Source of the DNA: Sporosarcina luteola
GTDB taxonomy: Bacteria; Bacillota; Bacilli; Bacillales_A; Planococcaceae
Assembly: GCF_023715585.1 (NCBI RefSeq)
Contig: NZ_JAMBOK010000002.1
Span: forward strand, 124,001 to 188,000
Length of the DNA: 64,000 nucleotides
Direction of reading: 5' to 3'
Positions within the stretch are counted from its first letter, which is position 1. Each line of letters opens with the position of its first letter. Below, piece by piece: positions 8,857 to 17,751 of this stretch. A program made the translations under genes and the position numbers. The notes under the pieces are model-generated. The model made no database searches, had not been told where the DNA came from, and saw nothing but the letters and a program-made list of their open reading frames with translations.

Positions 8857-9198
8857 AACTTTTTTGTTCGGAGAGGGTAGAGGCGCCGGGAGCGGTGCCA
8901 CCCAGGAACAGATGAGCCGAGTTGAGAAGAGCATAGCTGAGAAATTGTTGAATAAGAGGAGTAGCATCGGAATCGCGATGTAGAGAGTCAGTGGGTGGTG
9001 GAAACTGATTCGCGGCTGGTGTGAATGGACTTATGAGAGCTGTCTGGAGTTTTCCGGATGGACGTCTTTCCCACGTTACGGGAAGCGCTTTTTTTGGCGC
9101 GCCGAGTGGAAGCTGTATGGCTTCAAATAGAGGTGGCAACGCGGGTAATCCGTCCTCTGCAACTGGACTTTTCTGTCCTTTTGCAGAGGGCTTTTTTG
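8857..9198 (+). ncRNA. T-box riboswitch (tRNA-Trp sensing) of the trp operon
   Basis: Transcribed leader that senses uncharged tRNA. Landmarks in order: AGGAGTA of Stem I (about 8959-8965), the GAGAG element followed by GGTGGAAACTG (about 8984-9009), a specifier region GAATGGAC (about 9023-9030) with TGG as the Trp codon, the T-box sequence AGGTGGCAACGCGGGT (9131-9146), and the terminator hairpin 9154-9189 followed by TTTTTT. TGGC in the T-box pairs with a GCCA tRNA end, consistent with tRNA-Trp having discriminator G. Uncharged tRNA-Trp would stabilise the antiterminator and switch on trpEDCFBA. The unusual point is the 400 bp of repeats between this switch and trpE. Confidence 0.92.
9153..9198 (+). 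terminator. T-box regulated terminator
   Basis: CCTCTGCAA (9154-9162) pairs with TTGCAGAGG (9181-9189), with an inner GGAC/GTCC helix, then CTTTTTT. The 5' arm overlaps the region needed for the T-box antiterminator. Confidence 0.9.
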
Positions 9199-9202
9199 TT
9201 TT

Positions 9203-9340
9203 ATGCGTGAATTCATGGTTTTATGCGCAAGTATTTCGAAATATGCGAGCTTAGGGTAATTTATGCGTGAAAGGCCAGGATTATGCGCAGATTGCGGAAG
9301 TTATGCGTGATTCAACAGATTTATGCGTGAAAAGATTAAG
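9203..9340 (+). repeat. ATGCG-type 20-bp repeat array (array 3)
   Basis: Begins directly after the T-box terminator T-run. Seven units start at 9203, 9223, 9243, 9263, 9283, 9303 and 9323, all exactly 20 bp apart. Each begins ATGCGYG or ATGCGMA-like and ends in TT; the middle 10-12 bp vary freely. Confidence 0.9.
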
Positions 9341-9376
9341 AGTCCGCGAGGAGTAGTTTGGATCAGGGGCGCTTCG

Positions 9377-9569
9377 TCGCGCCAAAGGCTTTTGACAACT
9401 AAAAGGTTTTATTCGAAGGAGTGGACTAGGTAAAGGGTCACGAAATTACAATAACTCTCGTCAATTGATCGATAACTCTGTTGAAATGATCGATAAATGC
9501 TGCCAAATGATCGATAACTTCCGGGAAATGACCGATATCACCGGGGAAATGATCGATAACTACACACAA
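9377..9569 (+). repeat. Leader plus GATAAC-type 21-bp repeat array (array 4)
   Basis: The leader TCGCGCCAAAGGCTTTTGAC starts at 9377 and the second leader block CTAGGTAAAGGGTCACGAAA at about 9426. Units start at 9444 (degenerate), 9465, 9486, 9507, 9528 and 9549, all 21 bp apart, with core ATGATCGATAAC. The array ends 25 bp before the trpE start codon, and its 7-codon reading frame runs open into trpE. Confidence 0.9.
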
Positions 9570-9593
9570 GTAAAAAAGAAGAGGAGAGCTGAG

Positions 9594-10952
9594 ATGGAAA
9601 AGACGAGTTTGCGCATTACGGAAAAGAAAATTGAAGGGGATTCACTGACACCGATTCTGATTTTCAGACGTCTGCAAGGACGCCGCCGATTTTTATTGGA
9701 AAGTTCGTCGCAACATGAGCGGTCGGGGCGGTATTCGTTCATCGGCGTCGACCCGGTGAAAGCGTATCGCGGAGGGAATGGCCGGTTGGAAGAGTTCATA
9801 TACGCGACAGGGAAGACGTACGTGCATGAAGGGGATTTGTATGCATTGCTGAAACGGCTCATGCCTCGGATTGCGGAGCATGGAAACTACCCGTTCATGG
9901 GCGGCGCAGTCGGATATGTCAGCTATGGGGCGGCGGAGGACGCGCCAGTTCACTCCAATGAAAAGCCTGATGTGCATTTCAATATTTACGATACGGTCAT
10001 CATCTTCGACCACCTTCAGAACGAAGTGACGTTGCTGCATACGGAAATTCACCCGGAGTATGCGAAGCCTGACTTGGATGCTTTGGCGGAGATGATTACG
10101 TCAGGTCCAACAGAAGAAGAGAAGGGTGTATCTGTTTCAGATTACCGATGCGCTATCCCACAACAAGAATTTGAAGACCGGGTCAGGCAGGCGCAGCACT
10201 TCATTGAAAAAGGTACGGTTGAGCAGGTTGTCCTTTCCCGTAAACTTGAAGCGGATATCGATGGCGATCCATTCGCGCTGTATCGAAAGCTGCGCAAAAA
10301 GAATCCGTCGCCTTATATGTACTATATGGAGTTCGGAGATCATACCGTAATCGGTGCTTCTCCCGAAAGTCTCGTCAGGGTGACAGGTGGAACGGTCATT
10401 ACAAATCCGATAGCGGGAACACGAAGACGGGGGCACAACGACGAAGAAGATCAAGCATTGGAAGACGAGTTGAGAAGCGATCCGAAAGAGCTTTCGGAAC
10501 ATGACATGTTAGTTGAAGTGAGCAAGAAAGAAATGGCATTGGTCTGTGAACCATCTTCCGTCCACGTATCAACCTATATGGAAACGGTTCGATACGAGCA
10601 TGTTATGCATCTCGTTTCGGAAGTGGAAGGCACTCTTGCACCGGGCTTGCATGCGCTCGATGCATTGAAGGCGACATTGCCCGCAGGAACAGTTACGGGC
10701 TCGCCGAAAAAGATTGCGATGGATATAATTTCACAGCTGGAAGATGAGCCGCGTGGGTTGTATGGCGGCGCAATCGGCTATATAGGATTAAATGGGAATA
10801 TCGACTTTGCATTGACGATCCGGACGATGACGGTACAGGACGGAATAGCAACCGTGCAGGCGGGAGCTGGGATTGTGAAGGATTCCGTACCGGCTTTGGA
10901 ATATAAGGAGACAGTGAACAAAGCCCGCTCTCTACTGGAGGCTTTGAAATAA
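9594..10952 (+). CDS. trpE: Anthranilate synthase component I
   Basis: Makes anthranilate from chorismate with ammonia or with glutamine supplied by a TrpG partner. 452 aa from the ATG at 9594, which follows GAGGAG; this matches the family's length. LLESS near the start is the Trp feedback-inhibition motif; NPSPYMYYMEFGD, IAGTRRRG, DELRSDPKELSEHDMLV and PAGTVTGSPK are chorismate-binding signatures. An upstream TTG at 9465 is in frame but is part of the repeat array and has no ribosome site. No trpG follows, so as in B. subtilis the glutaminase is probably shared with folate synthesis (pabA). First gene of trpEDCFBA. Confidence 0.95.
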   Translation: MEKTSLRITEKKIEGDSLTPILIFRRLQGRRRFLLESSSQHERSGRYSFIGVDPVKAYRGGNGRLEEFIYATGKTYVHEGDLYALLKRLMPRIAEHGNYPFMGGAVGYVSYGAAEDAPVHSNEKPDVHFNIYDTVIIFDHLQNEVTLLHTEIHPEYAKPDLDALAEMITSGPTEEEKGVSVSDYRCAIPQQEFEDRVRQAQHFIEKGTVEQVVLSRKLEADIDGDPFALYRKLRKKNPSPYMYYMEFGDHTVIGASPESLVRVTGGTVITNPIAGTRRRGHNDEEDQALEDELRSDPKELSEHDMLVEVSKKEMALVCEPSSVHVSTYMETVRYEHVMHLVSEVEGTLAPGLHALDALKATLPAGTVTGSPKKIAMDIISQLEDEPRGLYGGAIGYIGLNGNIDFALTIRTMTVQDGIATVQAGAGIVKDSVPALEYKETVNKARSLLEALK

Positions 10953-10982
10953 AAGAAAAGACGAGAAGAGGAGAGATGAGCA

Positions 10983-12014
10983 GTGAAGAATTACACGAGA
11001 ATAGCAGAGGAAGGCCGTAATTTACGATATGAAGAGATGGAGGATGCAGCAAACAGGATGTTTTCAGATGAAGTGGATCTAGCTGAGATGACTGCGTTTC
11101 TTATCGCTTTAGCCAAGAAAGGAGAAACAGCCACAGAAGTGGGGGCATTGGCTGCGGTCATGACTTCTCATGCCATTGAATTCAACGTCCCGGCAGCCCG
11201 TTATTTGGACAATTGCGGGACGGGAGGCGACGGGTCGAACTCCTTCAATATTAGTACGACATCTGCTTTTGTCTTGGCTGGCGCCGGCGTGAAAGTGGCG
11301 AAACATGGCAACCGGAAAATAACAAGTGCTGCGGGCAGCCAGGATGCACTTGACTCGCTTGGCATCCATTCCAACTTTACATCTGACGATATGGCTAGGA
11401 TGCTTCAACAGGGAGGGATAGCGTTTCTTTTTGCGCCAATCGTCCATCCGAAAATGAAGAGAATCGGGGAGGCTCGCCGGAAAATCGGGAAGCCGACCAT
11501 CTTCAACCTCGTCGGACCGCTAACGAACCCGGTTCCGCTAGAGACCCAGTTTACGGGAATCAACCGCCCAGATTTTCTAATGGAATATGCGTCCGTCCTG
11601 CGGATGCTGGGAAGGGAAAGGGGACTTGTCGTATCAGGGGCGGGAGGACTTGATGAAGCGTCGCTTGCCGGACAGAATTCATTTGTCCTGATGGATAAAG
11701 GTGACTTGATTCCTTTCTCGCTCAATGCGGAAGATGTAGGGCTTTCATACGCTCCTCTATCTGCAATCCGCGGCGGGTCTCCGGAGGAAAACGCTGAGAT
11801 GATCCGCTCCGTATTGCAAGGGGAACGGGGACCCCGTTTTGACACGGTCGTGTTCAATGCTGGTCTAGGTTTGTTTGCGAACGGCGTGGCGGGTTCTGTT
11901 AAGGAAGGGATTGAACAGGCGACCGACAGCATTCTTTCGGGCAACGCGCTCCAAAAATTGGAGGCGGTCGTCGCCTTCAGTGAACAAATCGGGCAGGAGG
12001 CGATGGTAAGATGA
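10983..12014 (+). CDS. trpD: Anthranilate phosphoribosyltransferase
   Basis: Transfers phosphoribosyl from PRPP to anthranilate, the second step of tryptophan synthesis. 343 aa, usual length. The PRPP-binding DNCGTGGDGSNSFNIST motif lies around residues 74-90, followed by KHGNRKITSAAGSQD. The start is a GTG 8 bases after GAGGAG. The stop overlaps the trpC start (ATGA), which implies translational coupling. Confidence 0.95.
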   Translation: MKNYTRIAEEGRNLRYEEMEDAANRMFSDEVDLAEMTAFLIALAKKGETATEVGALAAVMTSHAIEFNVPAARYLDNCGTGGDGSNSFNISTTSAFVLAGAGVKVAKHGNRKITSAAGSQDALDSLGIHSNFTSDDMARMLQQGGIAFLFAPIVHPKMKRIGEARRKIGKPTIFNLVGPLTNPVPLETQFTGINRPDFLMEYASVLRMLGRERGLVVSGAGGLDEASLAGQNSFVLMDKGDLIPFSLNAEDVGLSYAPLSAIRGGSPEENAEMIRSVLQGERGPRFDTVVFNAGLGLFANGVAGSVKEGIEQATDSILSGNALQKLEAVVAFSEQIGQEAMVR

Positions 12015-12802
12015 CGATTTTAGAAAAGATTTTACAGACGAAACGGCTTGAAGTGAAACAGCTGCTCATGGAGGAACATGTCGTTTCATGTGAAACAATG
12101 TCGAAACGGCCCTCCCTATTTGAAATGCTAAAGGAATCAAATCGTTTGGAAGTCATTTCGGAAATAAAACGCGCTTCGCCTTCGAAGGGGTTGATAGCCG
12201 GGAATACGGATCCAGTCGCACAGGCAAAGGCGTATGAACAAGCCGCAGCGGCATGCATCTCGGTATTGACTGATTCCACTTATTTTAAAGGCTCCTTTGA
12301 CGATTTGGCGGCGGTAGCTGAAGCTGTTGAAATTCCGTTGCTCTGCAAGGATTTCATCATTCATGAAGTGCAGATCGACCGTGCGAAACAAGCGGGCGCT
12401 TCCGTCATTTTGCTCATAGTGGCTGCGCTTGACGACGGGACTCTCCAAAGGCTTCACAATTATGCGATGGAACATGGCCTTGAGGTGCTTGTGGAGGTCC
12501 ATGATGCAAAAGAATTAGAGCGTGCACTCTTAATCAACGCAAAACTGATCGGCGTCAACAACAGGGATTTAAAAACGTTCGATGTGGATCTTGCAAGGAC
12601 AGAAGAGGTGGCACAGCATTTTCCTTTCAATGAAAACCGCGTGTTCATCAGCGAAAGCGGAATCATGGACGCGGAAGATGCAAAACGGGCGGCTGCAGCT
12701 GGGGCGTGTGCTGTCCTCGTAGGCGAATCGCTCATGCGGAGCGCTTCCGTTGAAGACTCGCTCCGTTCACTGCAAGTTCAGAAGGCAGGTGTTCCGTTAT
12801 GA
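12011..12802 (+). CDS. trpC: Indole-3-glycerol phosphate synthase
   Basis: Converts CdRP to indole-3-glycerol phosphate. 263-aa TIM barrel with EIKRASPSKG (catalytic Lys and phosphate site), LCKDFIIHEVQ, VNNRDLKTF and FISESGI in the expected order. Overlaps trpD upstream and trpF downstream by 4 bp each (ATGA junctions). Not fused to trpF, as usual in Bacillales. Confidence 0.95.
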   Translation: MTILEKILQTKRLEVKQLLMEEHVVSCETMSKRPSLFEMLKESNRLEVISEIKRASPSKGLIAGNTDPVAQAKAYEQAAAACISVLTDSTYFKGSFDDLAAVAEAVEIPLLCKDFIIHEVQIDRAKQAGASVILLIVAALDDGTLQRLHNYAMEHGLEVLVEVHDAKELERALLINAKLIGVNNRDLKTFDVDLARTEEVAQHFPFNENRVFISESGIMDAEDAKRAAAAGACAVLVGESLMRSASVEDSLRSLQVQKAGVPL

Positions 12803-13410
12803 CGAAAGTGAAGATTTGCGGGTTGATGGAGCCGGAGCATGTGCAAGCCGCGGTTGAAGCAGGTGCAGATGCGGTCGGATTCGTATTTGCACCGAGCAGA
12901 CGCCGTGTCGCGATTGCGCAAGCGAAGGAACTGGCGCGATTCATTCCTGATCATGTCATGAAAATCGGTGTTTTTGTGAATGCGACGCAAGAGGAATTGG
13001 AACGGGCTTTTCGGGAAGTGCCGCTCGATTATGTCCAATATCATGGCGATGAAACGGCAGAATTCATTGAAAAAGTTGGACTTCCTTCTATTAAAGTATT
13101 ATCAGTGCGTGGCAGTGAAGATGTAGCGAAAGTGCATGACTATGAGACGAAGTATGTCTTGTTTGATACACCGGGCGTTGAATTCAAGGGCGGAAGCGGT
13201 AAGGTGTTTGATTGGAGTCTGGTGGAGCAGGATGTGCCAACAGACCGCCTGATTTTGGCTGGCGGTCTGAATTCGCAAAATGTGAAGGAAGCGATCCGGC
13301 AAGTCCATCCGTTCATGGTGGATGTGTCGAGCGGAGTGGAGATCGATCGCAGAAAAGATGAGGCATTGATCCGTGAGTTTGTTCAAGCAGTGAAAGAGGA
13401 GGAAAGCTGA
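12799..13410 (+). CDS. trpF: Phosphoribosylanthranilate isomerase
   Basis: Amadori rearrangement of PRA to CdRP. 203-aa barrel beginning MTKVKICGL, whose Cys is the general base; further family segments are [23 protein letters not shown] and [10 protein letters not shown], and the late VDVSSGVE phosphate-binding loop. Operon position between trpC and trpB is standard. Ends 1 bp before the trpB start. Confidence 0.95.
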   Translation: MTKVKICGLMEPEHVQAAVEAGADAVGFVFAPSRRRVAIAQAKELARFIPDHVMKIGVFVNATQEELERAFREVPLDYVQYHGDETAEFIEKVGLPSIKVLSVRGSEDVAKVHDYETKYVLFDTPGVEFKGGSGKVFDWSLVEQDVPTDRLILAGGLNSQNVKEAIRQVHPFMVDVSSGVEIDRRKDEALIREFVQAVKEEES

Positions 13411-13411
13411 G

Positions 13412-14605
13412 ATGGCAGTAGAGATGAGAAAAGGAAGGTATGGAAAGTTCGGCGGGCAATATGTGCCGGAGACGTTGATGTCTGCATTGATTGAATTGGA
13501 GAATGCGTATGGGGAGGCGAAGGCCGATCCGAAGTTTAAGGAGGAACTGGACTATTATTTACGTGATTTCGTCGGTAGGGAGAATCCGCTCTATTTCGCG
13601 GAGCGATTGACGGAGAAGGTCGGGGGCGCAAAGATCTTCTTGAAGCGGGAGGATTTGAATCATACAGGTGCCCATAAGATCAATAACTCGCTCGGTCAGG
13701 CGCTGCTTGCAATACGGATGGGGAAACGGAAGATCGTGGCTGAGACGGGAGCCGGTCAGCACGGGGTGGCGACGGCGACGGCTTGTGCGTTATTCGGTTT
13801 GGAATGCGTCGTCTTCATGGGTAAGGAGGATATCCGCCGGCAGGAGCTGAATGTGTTCCGGATGGAGCTGCTTGGAGCGAAGGTCGTGTCGGTCGACAAG
13901 GGATCGGGGACGTTGAAGGATGCTGTCAATGAAGCGCTTCGCTATTGGGTCGCGAATGTAGAGGATACGCATTATATTTTAGGATCCGCGCTCGGCCCGC
14001 ATCCATTCCCGGAAATTGTGCGTGATTTCCAGCGGGTGATCGGCGTGGAGACGCGGCGGCAGATTGTTGAGAAGGAAGGGCGCTTGCCTGACGCGGTTGT
14101 TGCGTGCATTGGAGGCGGAAGCAATGCGATCGGCATGTTCCATCCGTTTGTCGAAGATGAGGGAGTTGCGCTATATGGTGTCGAAGCGGCGGGGAGCGGA
14201 GTGGAGACAGGGCTTCATGCGGCTGCAATTGCGGACGGCAAGGAAGGTGTATTGCATGGAGCGTATATGTATATCTTGCAGGACGAGGACGGTTTTATCC
14301 AAGAAGCGCATTCGATTTCGGCGGGGCTTGATTACCCGGCAGTCGGACCGGAACATTGTCATCTGCATGATATCGGGAGGGTAAAATATGAGGCTGTAAC
14401 GGATGCTGGAGCGCTTGAAGGCCTCCAATTGCTCTCAAGGACAGAGGGAATCATCCCTGCCCTCGAAAGTGCTCATGCTATCCAGTTTGCAGTGGAGCTC
14501 GCAAAGGGCATGGGGAAGGACCAAATTGTCGTCGTCTGTTTATCCGGACGCGGAGATAAGGATATGCAGACGGTTCGTGATGTGCTCGGAGGTGGAGTAG
14601 AATGA
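13412..14605 (+). CDS. trpB: Tryptophan synthase beta chain
   Basis: PLP enzyme joining indole and serine. 397 aa. The PLP lysine is in HTGAHKINN (Lys89), the phosphate loop is GGGSNAIG, and [10 protein letters not shown] and [11 protein letters not shown] are conserved. GAGGAGG precedes the ATG. The stop overlaps the trpA ATG by 4 bp. Forms the alpha2-beta2 complex with TrpA. Confidence 0.96.
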   Translation: MAVEMRKGRYGKFGGQYVPETLMSALIELENAYGEAKADPKFKEELDYYLRDFVGRENPLYFAERLTEKVGGAKIFLKREDLNHTGAHKINNSLGQALLAIRMGKRKIVAETGAGQHGVATATACALFGLECVVFMGKEDIRRQELNVFRMELLGAKVVSVDKGSGTLKDAVNEALRYWVANVEDTHYILGSALGPHPFPEIVRDFQRVIGVETRRQIVEKEGRLPDAVVACIGGGSNAIGMFHPFVEDEGVALYGVEAAGSGVETGLHAAAIADGKEGVLHGAYMYILQDEDGFIQEAHSISAGLDYPAVGPEHCHLHDIGRVKYEAVTDAGALEGLQLLSRTEGIIPALESAHAIQFAVELAKGMGKDQIVVVCLSGRGDKDMQTVRDVLGGGVE

Positions 14606-15390
14606 AGACGTTAGAGAAGAGAATCCGTGAATGCAATGAGGAAGGCAAAAAGGCGTTCGTGCCTTATATGATGGCGGGCGATGGAGGACTCGGAACGCTG
14701 AAGGATAAGCTCCTCTTTTTACAGGAAGCCGGTGTGACGGCAATTGAAATTGGCATACCGTTTTCAGACCCAGTGGCGGATGGTGAGGCGATCCAACAGG
14801 CGGGAGCACGGGCACTTGCGGAAGGCGTGACGCTGCGGAACGTGTTGGAGGAGCTTGAACGGTGCAAAGGTGAAGTGGCGGTTCCTCTAGTCGTGATGAC
14901 GTATTTGAATCCGGTTTTGGCGTACGGAGTGCCGCAATTTGTCGAAGCGTGCCAGCGGGCGGGGATCAATGGCCTGATCATCCCGGATTTTCCGCTTGAG
15001 GAGAGCGGGCCGCTTCGCAATGAATTGAGAGGGACGGACATCGCATGGATTCCGCTTGTGTCGTTGACAAGTCCTGATGAACGGATTGCAAGGATAGCCG
15101 AAAGCGCGGAGGGGTTTCTATATGCCGTTACCGTCAATGGGATTACAGGCACGCGGAATGATTTCGGTGAGGATATTTACTCTCATTTGCAGCGTGTCAA
15201 GCGGATCAGCGCCGTACCGGTATTGGCGGGATTCGGTATATCGACACCGGTGCAAGTGAAGGAGATGGGCGACAACACGGACGGCGTCATCGTCGGCAGT
15301 GCGATTGTCGAAGCATTTCATCGGGATGAGTTGGACAAAATCCGCGAATTGGCAGGGACTAGCTCAGGGAAAATTGAAATTGTCAATTAA
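14602..15390 (+). CDS. trpA: Tryptophan synthase alpha chain
   Basis: Cleaves indole-3-glycerol phosphate and channels indole to TrpB. 262 aa; [22 protein letters not shown] (catalytic Glu and Asp region), [17 protein letters not shown] and GFGIST are the family motifs. Last trp gene. No strong terminator is visible in the 54 bp to the next gene, so some read-through into the DUF4003 gene is possible. Confidence 0.95.
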   Translation: MKTLEKRIRECNEEGKKAFVPYMMAGDGGLGTLKDKLLFLQEAGVTAIEIGIPFSDPVADGEAIQQAGARALAEGVTLRNVLEELERCKGEVAVPLVVMTYLNPVLAYGVPQFVEACQRAGINGLIIPDFPLEESGPLRNELRGTDIAWIPLVSLTSPDERIARIAESAEGFLYAVTVNGITGTRNDFGEDIYSHLQRVKRISAVPVLAGFGISTPVQVKEMGDNTDGVIVGSAIVEAFHRDELDKIRELAGTSSGKIEIVN

Positions 15391-15444
15391 CACTGAAACT
15401 TTTCAGGCACCTATGACGTACATATAGCAAAGGAGTTGTACGGC

Positions 15445-16416
15445 ATGGATGTGGATTTGATCAGACAGGAAGTGGAAACAACATATGACAAAGTGAAATC
15501 TTTGGCGGGCTGGAGCGTCGACAAGAACGTTGTGTTGACGATTACTTCGTATTATGTGACGGCGGAGAAAGAGTTCAATGCTATGAGTTTCAACCGCGCC
15601 ATGGCCGCCTTGAAGGATAGGGCAGGCTGGTTTTCACCATTGCGGGGACATCTGCTGCCGATGATGGCTGCTTTTTTAACACAAGCCGAAGACTCGGTGG
15701 AAGCGGAAGCAGAGCGTTTGATGGATAAGCAACGGACGTTGAAGCGTGCCGGGTTCCGAAACTCGATCCATTCCTATCTTGCCGCGCTGCTTATGGACGA
15801 TGACCGCACAAGATTCCAGGAAGAGGCGGACCGTGCTAAAAAGCTATATGATGCGATGAAAAAACAGCATTACTTTCTTACATCTGATGATGATTATGCA
15901 TATGCAGTATTGCTTGGAAAAATGGAGGAAGATCCTGTGGAGCATGCCAAGGCGATGCGTTCTTATTACGATGCATTGCGTGAAGAAGGTTTCCGGACGG
16001 GCAATGAACTTCAATGGCTGTCGCAAGTGATGACGTACATGGATATCGCTTTCCAGCCACGGCTCGTTAACAGGGCCTGGGAACTTTACGAGAGGCTCCG
16101 TGAGGAATTAAAAGCGAAGCCCATCCATTATCCGATGGTCGAGTTCCTGACAGTTTTCGAGGTCGAGGACGCGAAAATCGAGGAGATTATCCTGCTTGCA
16201 AAGCAATTGGAGCAGTCGAAACGGTTCAAATGGAACAAGGGGATGGCTTTGTCAGTCGCAATCGGCCATGTGATGCATGGGCTGACGGAGAGAGCCGATC
16301 AGGTGAGTGTCAGTCTTGCTGCATCCGTCGAATTGATCTTGCAGGCGCAACAGGCGGTGATGGCCGCAACGGTTGCAGCAGTCGCGGCCTCCTCGGCTGC
16401 GAGTTCTTCCAATTAA
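15445..16416 (+). CDS. DUF4003 family protein
   Basis: Uncharacterised 323-aa, largely alpha-helical cytoplasmic protein found in Bacillales. Features are an N-terminal TITSYYVTAEKEF region, a mid-protein block of paired helices and an unusual Ala/Ser-rich C-terminus (AATVAAVAASSAASSS). The start is set at the ATG after AAGGAG; a TTG three codons earlier overlaps that site. Followed by a strong terminator. No catalytic motif recognised. Confidence 0.72.
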   Translation: MDVDLIRQEVETTYDKVKSLAGWSVDKNVVLTITSYYVTAEKEFNAMSFNRAMAALKDRAGWFSPLRGHLLPMMAAFLTQAEDSVEAEAERLMDKQRTLKRAGFRNSIHSYLAALLMDDDRTRFQEEADRAKKLYDAMKKQHYFLTSDDDYAYAVLLGKMEEDPVEHAKAMRSYYDALREEGFRTGNELQWLSQVMTYMDIAFQPRLVNRAWELYERLREELKAKPIHYPMVEFLTVFEVEDAKIEEIILLAKQLEQSKRFKWNKGMALSVAIGHVMHGLTERADQVSVSLAASVELILQAQQAVMAATVAAVAASSAASSSN

Positions 16417-16436
16417 TGAAATGAAATAAATAATTA

Positions 16437-16490
16437 AACAGGAGAAGAGGCTATTGTCATATAACAATGGCTTTTTCTTCCTGTTTTTTT
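16437..16490 (+). terminator. Terminator after the DUF4003 gene
   Basis: Long imperfect stem: AACAGGAGAAGAGGCTATTGT pairs with the stretch ending TTCTTCCTGTT, followed by seven T. Confidence 0.87.
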
Positions 16491-16539
16491 ATTGTGTGGG
16501 ACGAATAGACGAAAAATATTTTAATTTAAAAAATCATTA

Positions 16540-16553
16540 AGAAAACGTTTACC
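16540..16553 (+). promoter_or_regulatory. Candidate catabolite-responsive element (cre) upstream of the oligopeptide operon
   Basis: AGAAAACGTTTACC matches the CcpA consensus TGWAANCGNTNWCA at 12 of 14 positions. It lies about 80 bp before the likely promoter. Site inferred only. Confidence 0.4.
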
Positions 16554-16622
16554 TAGCAACGTTTGTAACATATTTGTCATATTAGAAATAATACAAGATT
16601 TAGATATTCTAAAAAAACAGTA

Positions 16623-16651
16623 TTGTCAGGACTTATGATGTGTAGTATATT
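16623..16651 (+). promoter_or_regulatory. Probable sigma-A promoter of the oligopeptide ABC operon
   Basis: TTGTCA (16623-16628), 17-bp spacer, TATATT (16646-16651), 74 bp before the first start codon. The 309-bp gap holds the preceding terminator, the cre candidate, this promoter and AT-rich DNA; an inverted repeat AATAACT/AGTTATT lies between promoter and gene. Confidence 0.65.
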
Positions 16652-16725
16652 GAGTTCAATAACTTCGAATGAAGTCTGAATATTAGTTATTCGGTAAAGT
16701 GTCAGTTTGTAAGGAGGAAGTTCTA

Positions 16726-17751
16726 TTGAAAAACCCGGTTTTGGAAATAAAAGATCTTCGTACTTCATTCAATATTAAGGGCGATTATTATGCTGCGGTA
16801 GATGGAGTTTCCATTACAGTCCACGAGAACGAAGTCGTTGCAATCGTCGGTGAATCGGGTTGCGGTAAAAGTGCATTAGCCCTTTCTGTAATGGGTTTGC
16901 ACGACCGGAAATCCACAAAGCTTGATGGACAGGTGAATTTTAACGGGCAAAATTTGCTGACGTTAACACGGTCACGGTTGGACAAAGTGAGAGGGAAGGA
17001 TATCGGAATGATTTTTCAAGATCCGATGACCGCTCTAAATCCACTCGCGATAATCGGACGGCAGATCGAAGAGCCGATGGATTATCATATGAAACTGTCC
17101 GCAAGTGAAAAGAAAAAGCGTACATTGGAACTACTTAGACGGGTGGGCATTAAAAACGAGCAACGCGTCTATGAGCAATATCCGCATGAATTATCGGGTG
17201 GGATGAGACAGCGTGTCGTCATCGCAATTGCACTTGCATGTGACCCGGTCCTTCTACTGGCGGATGAGCCTACGACTGCTTTGGACGTTACAATTCAAGC
17301 ACAAATCATGGATTTAATGAAAGAACTGCAAAACCAGATGAAAACAGGCATCATCCTGATTACGCATGACCTTGGAGTCGTTGCTGAAATGGCAGACCGT
17401 GTCGTCGTCATGTATGCAGGGGAAGTCGTTGAAATAGCAGATGTAAAAGACCTTTTTGAAAACCCTTTGCATCCGTATACAAGGTCATTGTTGAATTCTA
17501 TCCCTTCCAATATGGAAGGAAAAGAGAAATTGCATGTCATTGATGGAATCGTTCCCTCCATTCAGAACCTCGACCGCAAAGGGTGCCGTTTCGCACCGCG
17601 GATCGCTTGGATTCCTGAAGAGGACCATGAGGAGATACCGGAAATGCATGAAGCGGCACCGAACCATTTTGTCCGATGCTCATGCTATAAAACGTTCTAC
17701 TTTCCGGAGGACAGAGTAGGAGAGAGAGAATATGTCGCTACTAACAGTTAA
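16726..17751 (+). CDS. Oligopeptide ABC transporter ATP-binding protein (OppD/AppD type)
   Basis: One of two ATPases of a peptide importer. 341 aa with Walker A GESGCGKS, Q-loop IFQDPMTALNP, signature ELSGGMRQR, Walker B LLLADEP and H-loop ITHDLG; the C-terminal Cys-containing tail (GCRFAPR, RCSC) resembles the oligopeptide transporter C-terminal domain, which can carry an iron-sulfur cluster. The start is a TTG 8 bases after AAGGAGG; no ATG fits. Overlaps the next ATPase gene by 20 bp. First gene of a five-gene operon. Confidence 0.92.
   Translation: MKNPVLEIKDLRTSFNIKGDYYAAVDGVSITVHENEVVAIVGESGCGKSALALSVMGLHDRKSTKLDGQVNFNGQNLLTLTRSRLDKVRGKDIGMIFQDPMTALNPLAIIGRQIEEPMDYHMKLSASEKKKRTLELLRRVGIKNEQRVYEQYPHELSGGMRQRVVIAIALACDPVLLLADEPTTALDVTIQAQIMDLMKELQNQMKTGIILITHDLGVVAEMADRVVVMYAGEVVEIADVKDLFENPLHPYTRSLLNSIPSNMEGKEKLHVIDGIVPSIQNLDRKGCRFAPRIAWIPEEDHEEIPEMHEAAPNHFVRCSCYKTFYFPEDRVGEREYVATNS

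Noticed and set aside
8735..9139. 134-aa minus-strand open frame
   Set aside because: It lies entirely across the T-box leader and has no start signal.
9465..9593. N-terminal extension of TrpE from the TTG at 9465
   Set aside because: No ribosome site upstream; the extension is repeat array; the ATG at 9594 has GAGGAG and gives the normal family length.
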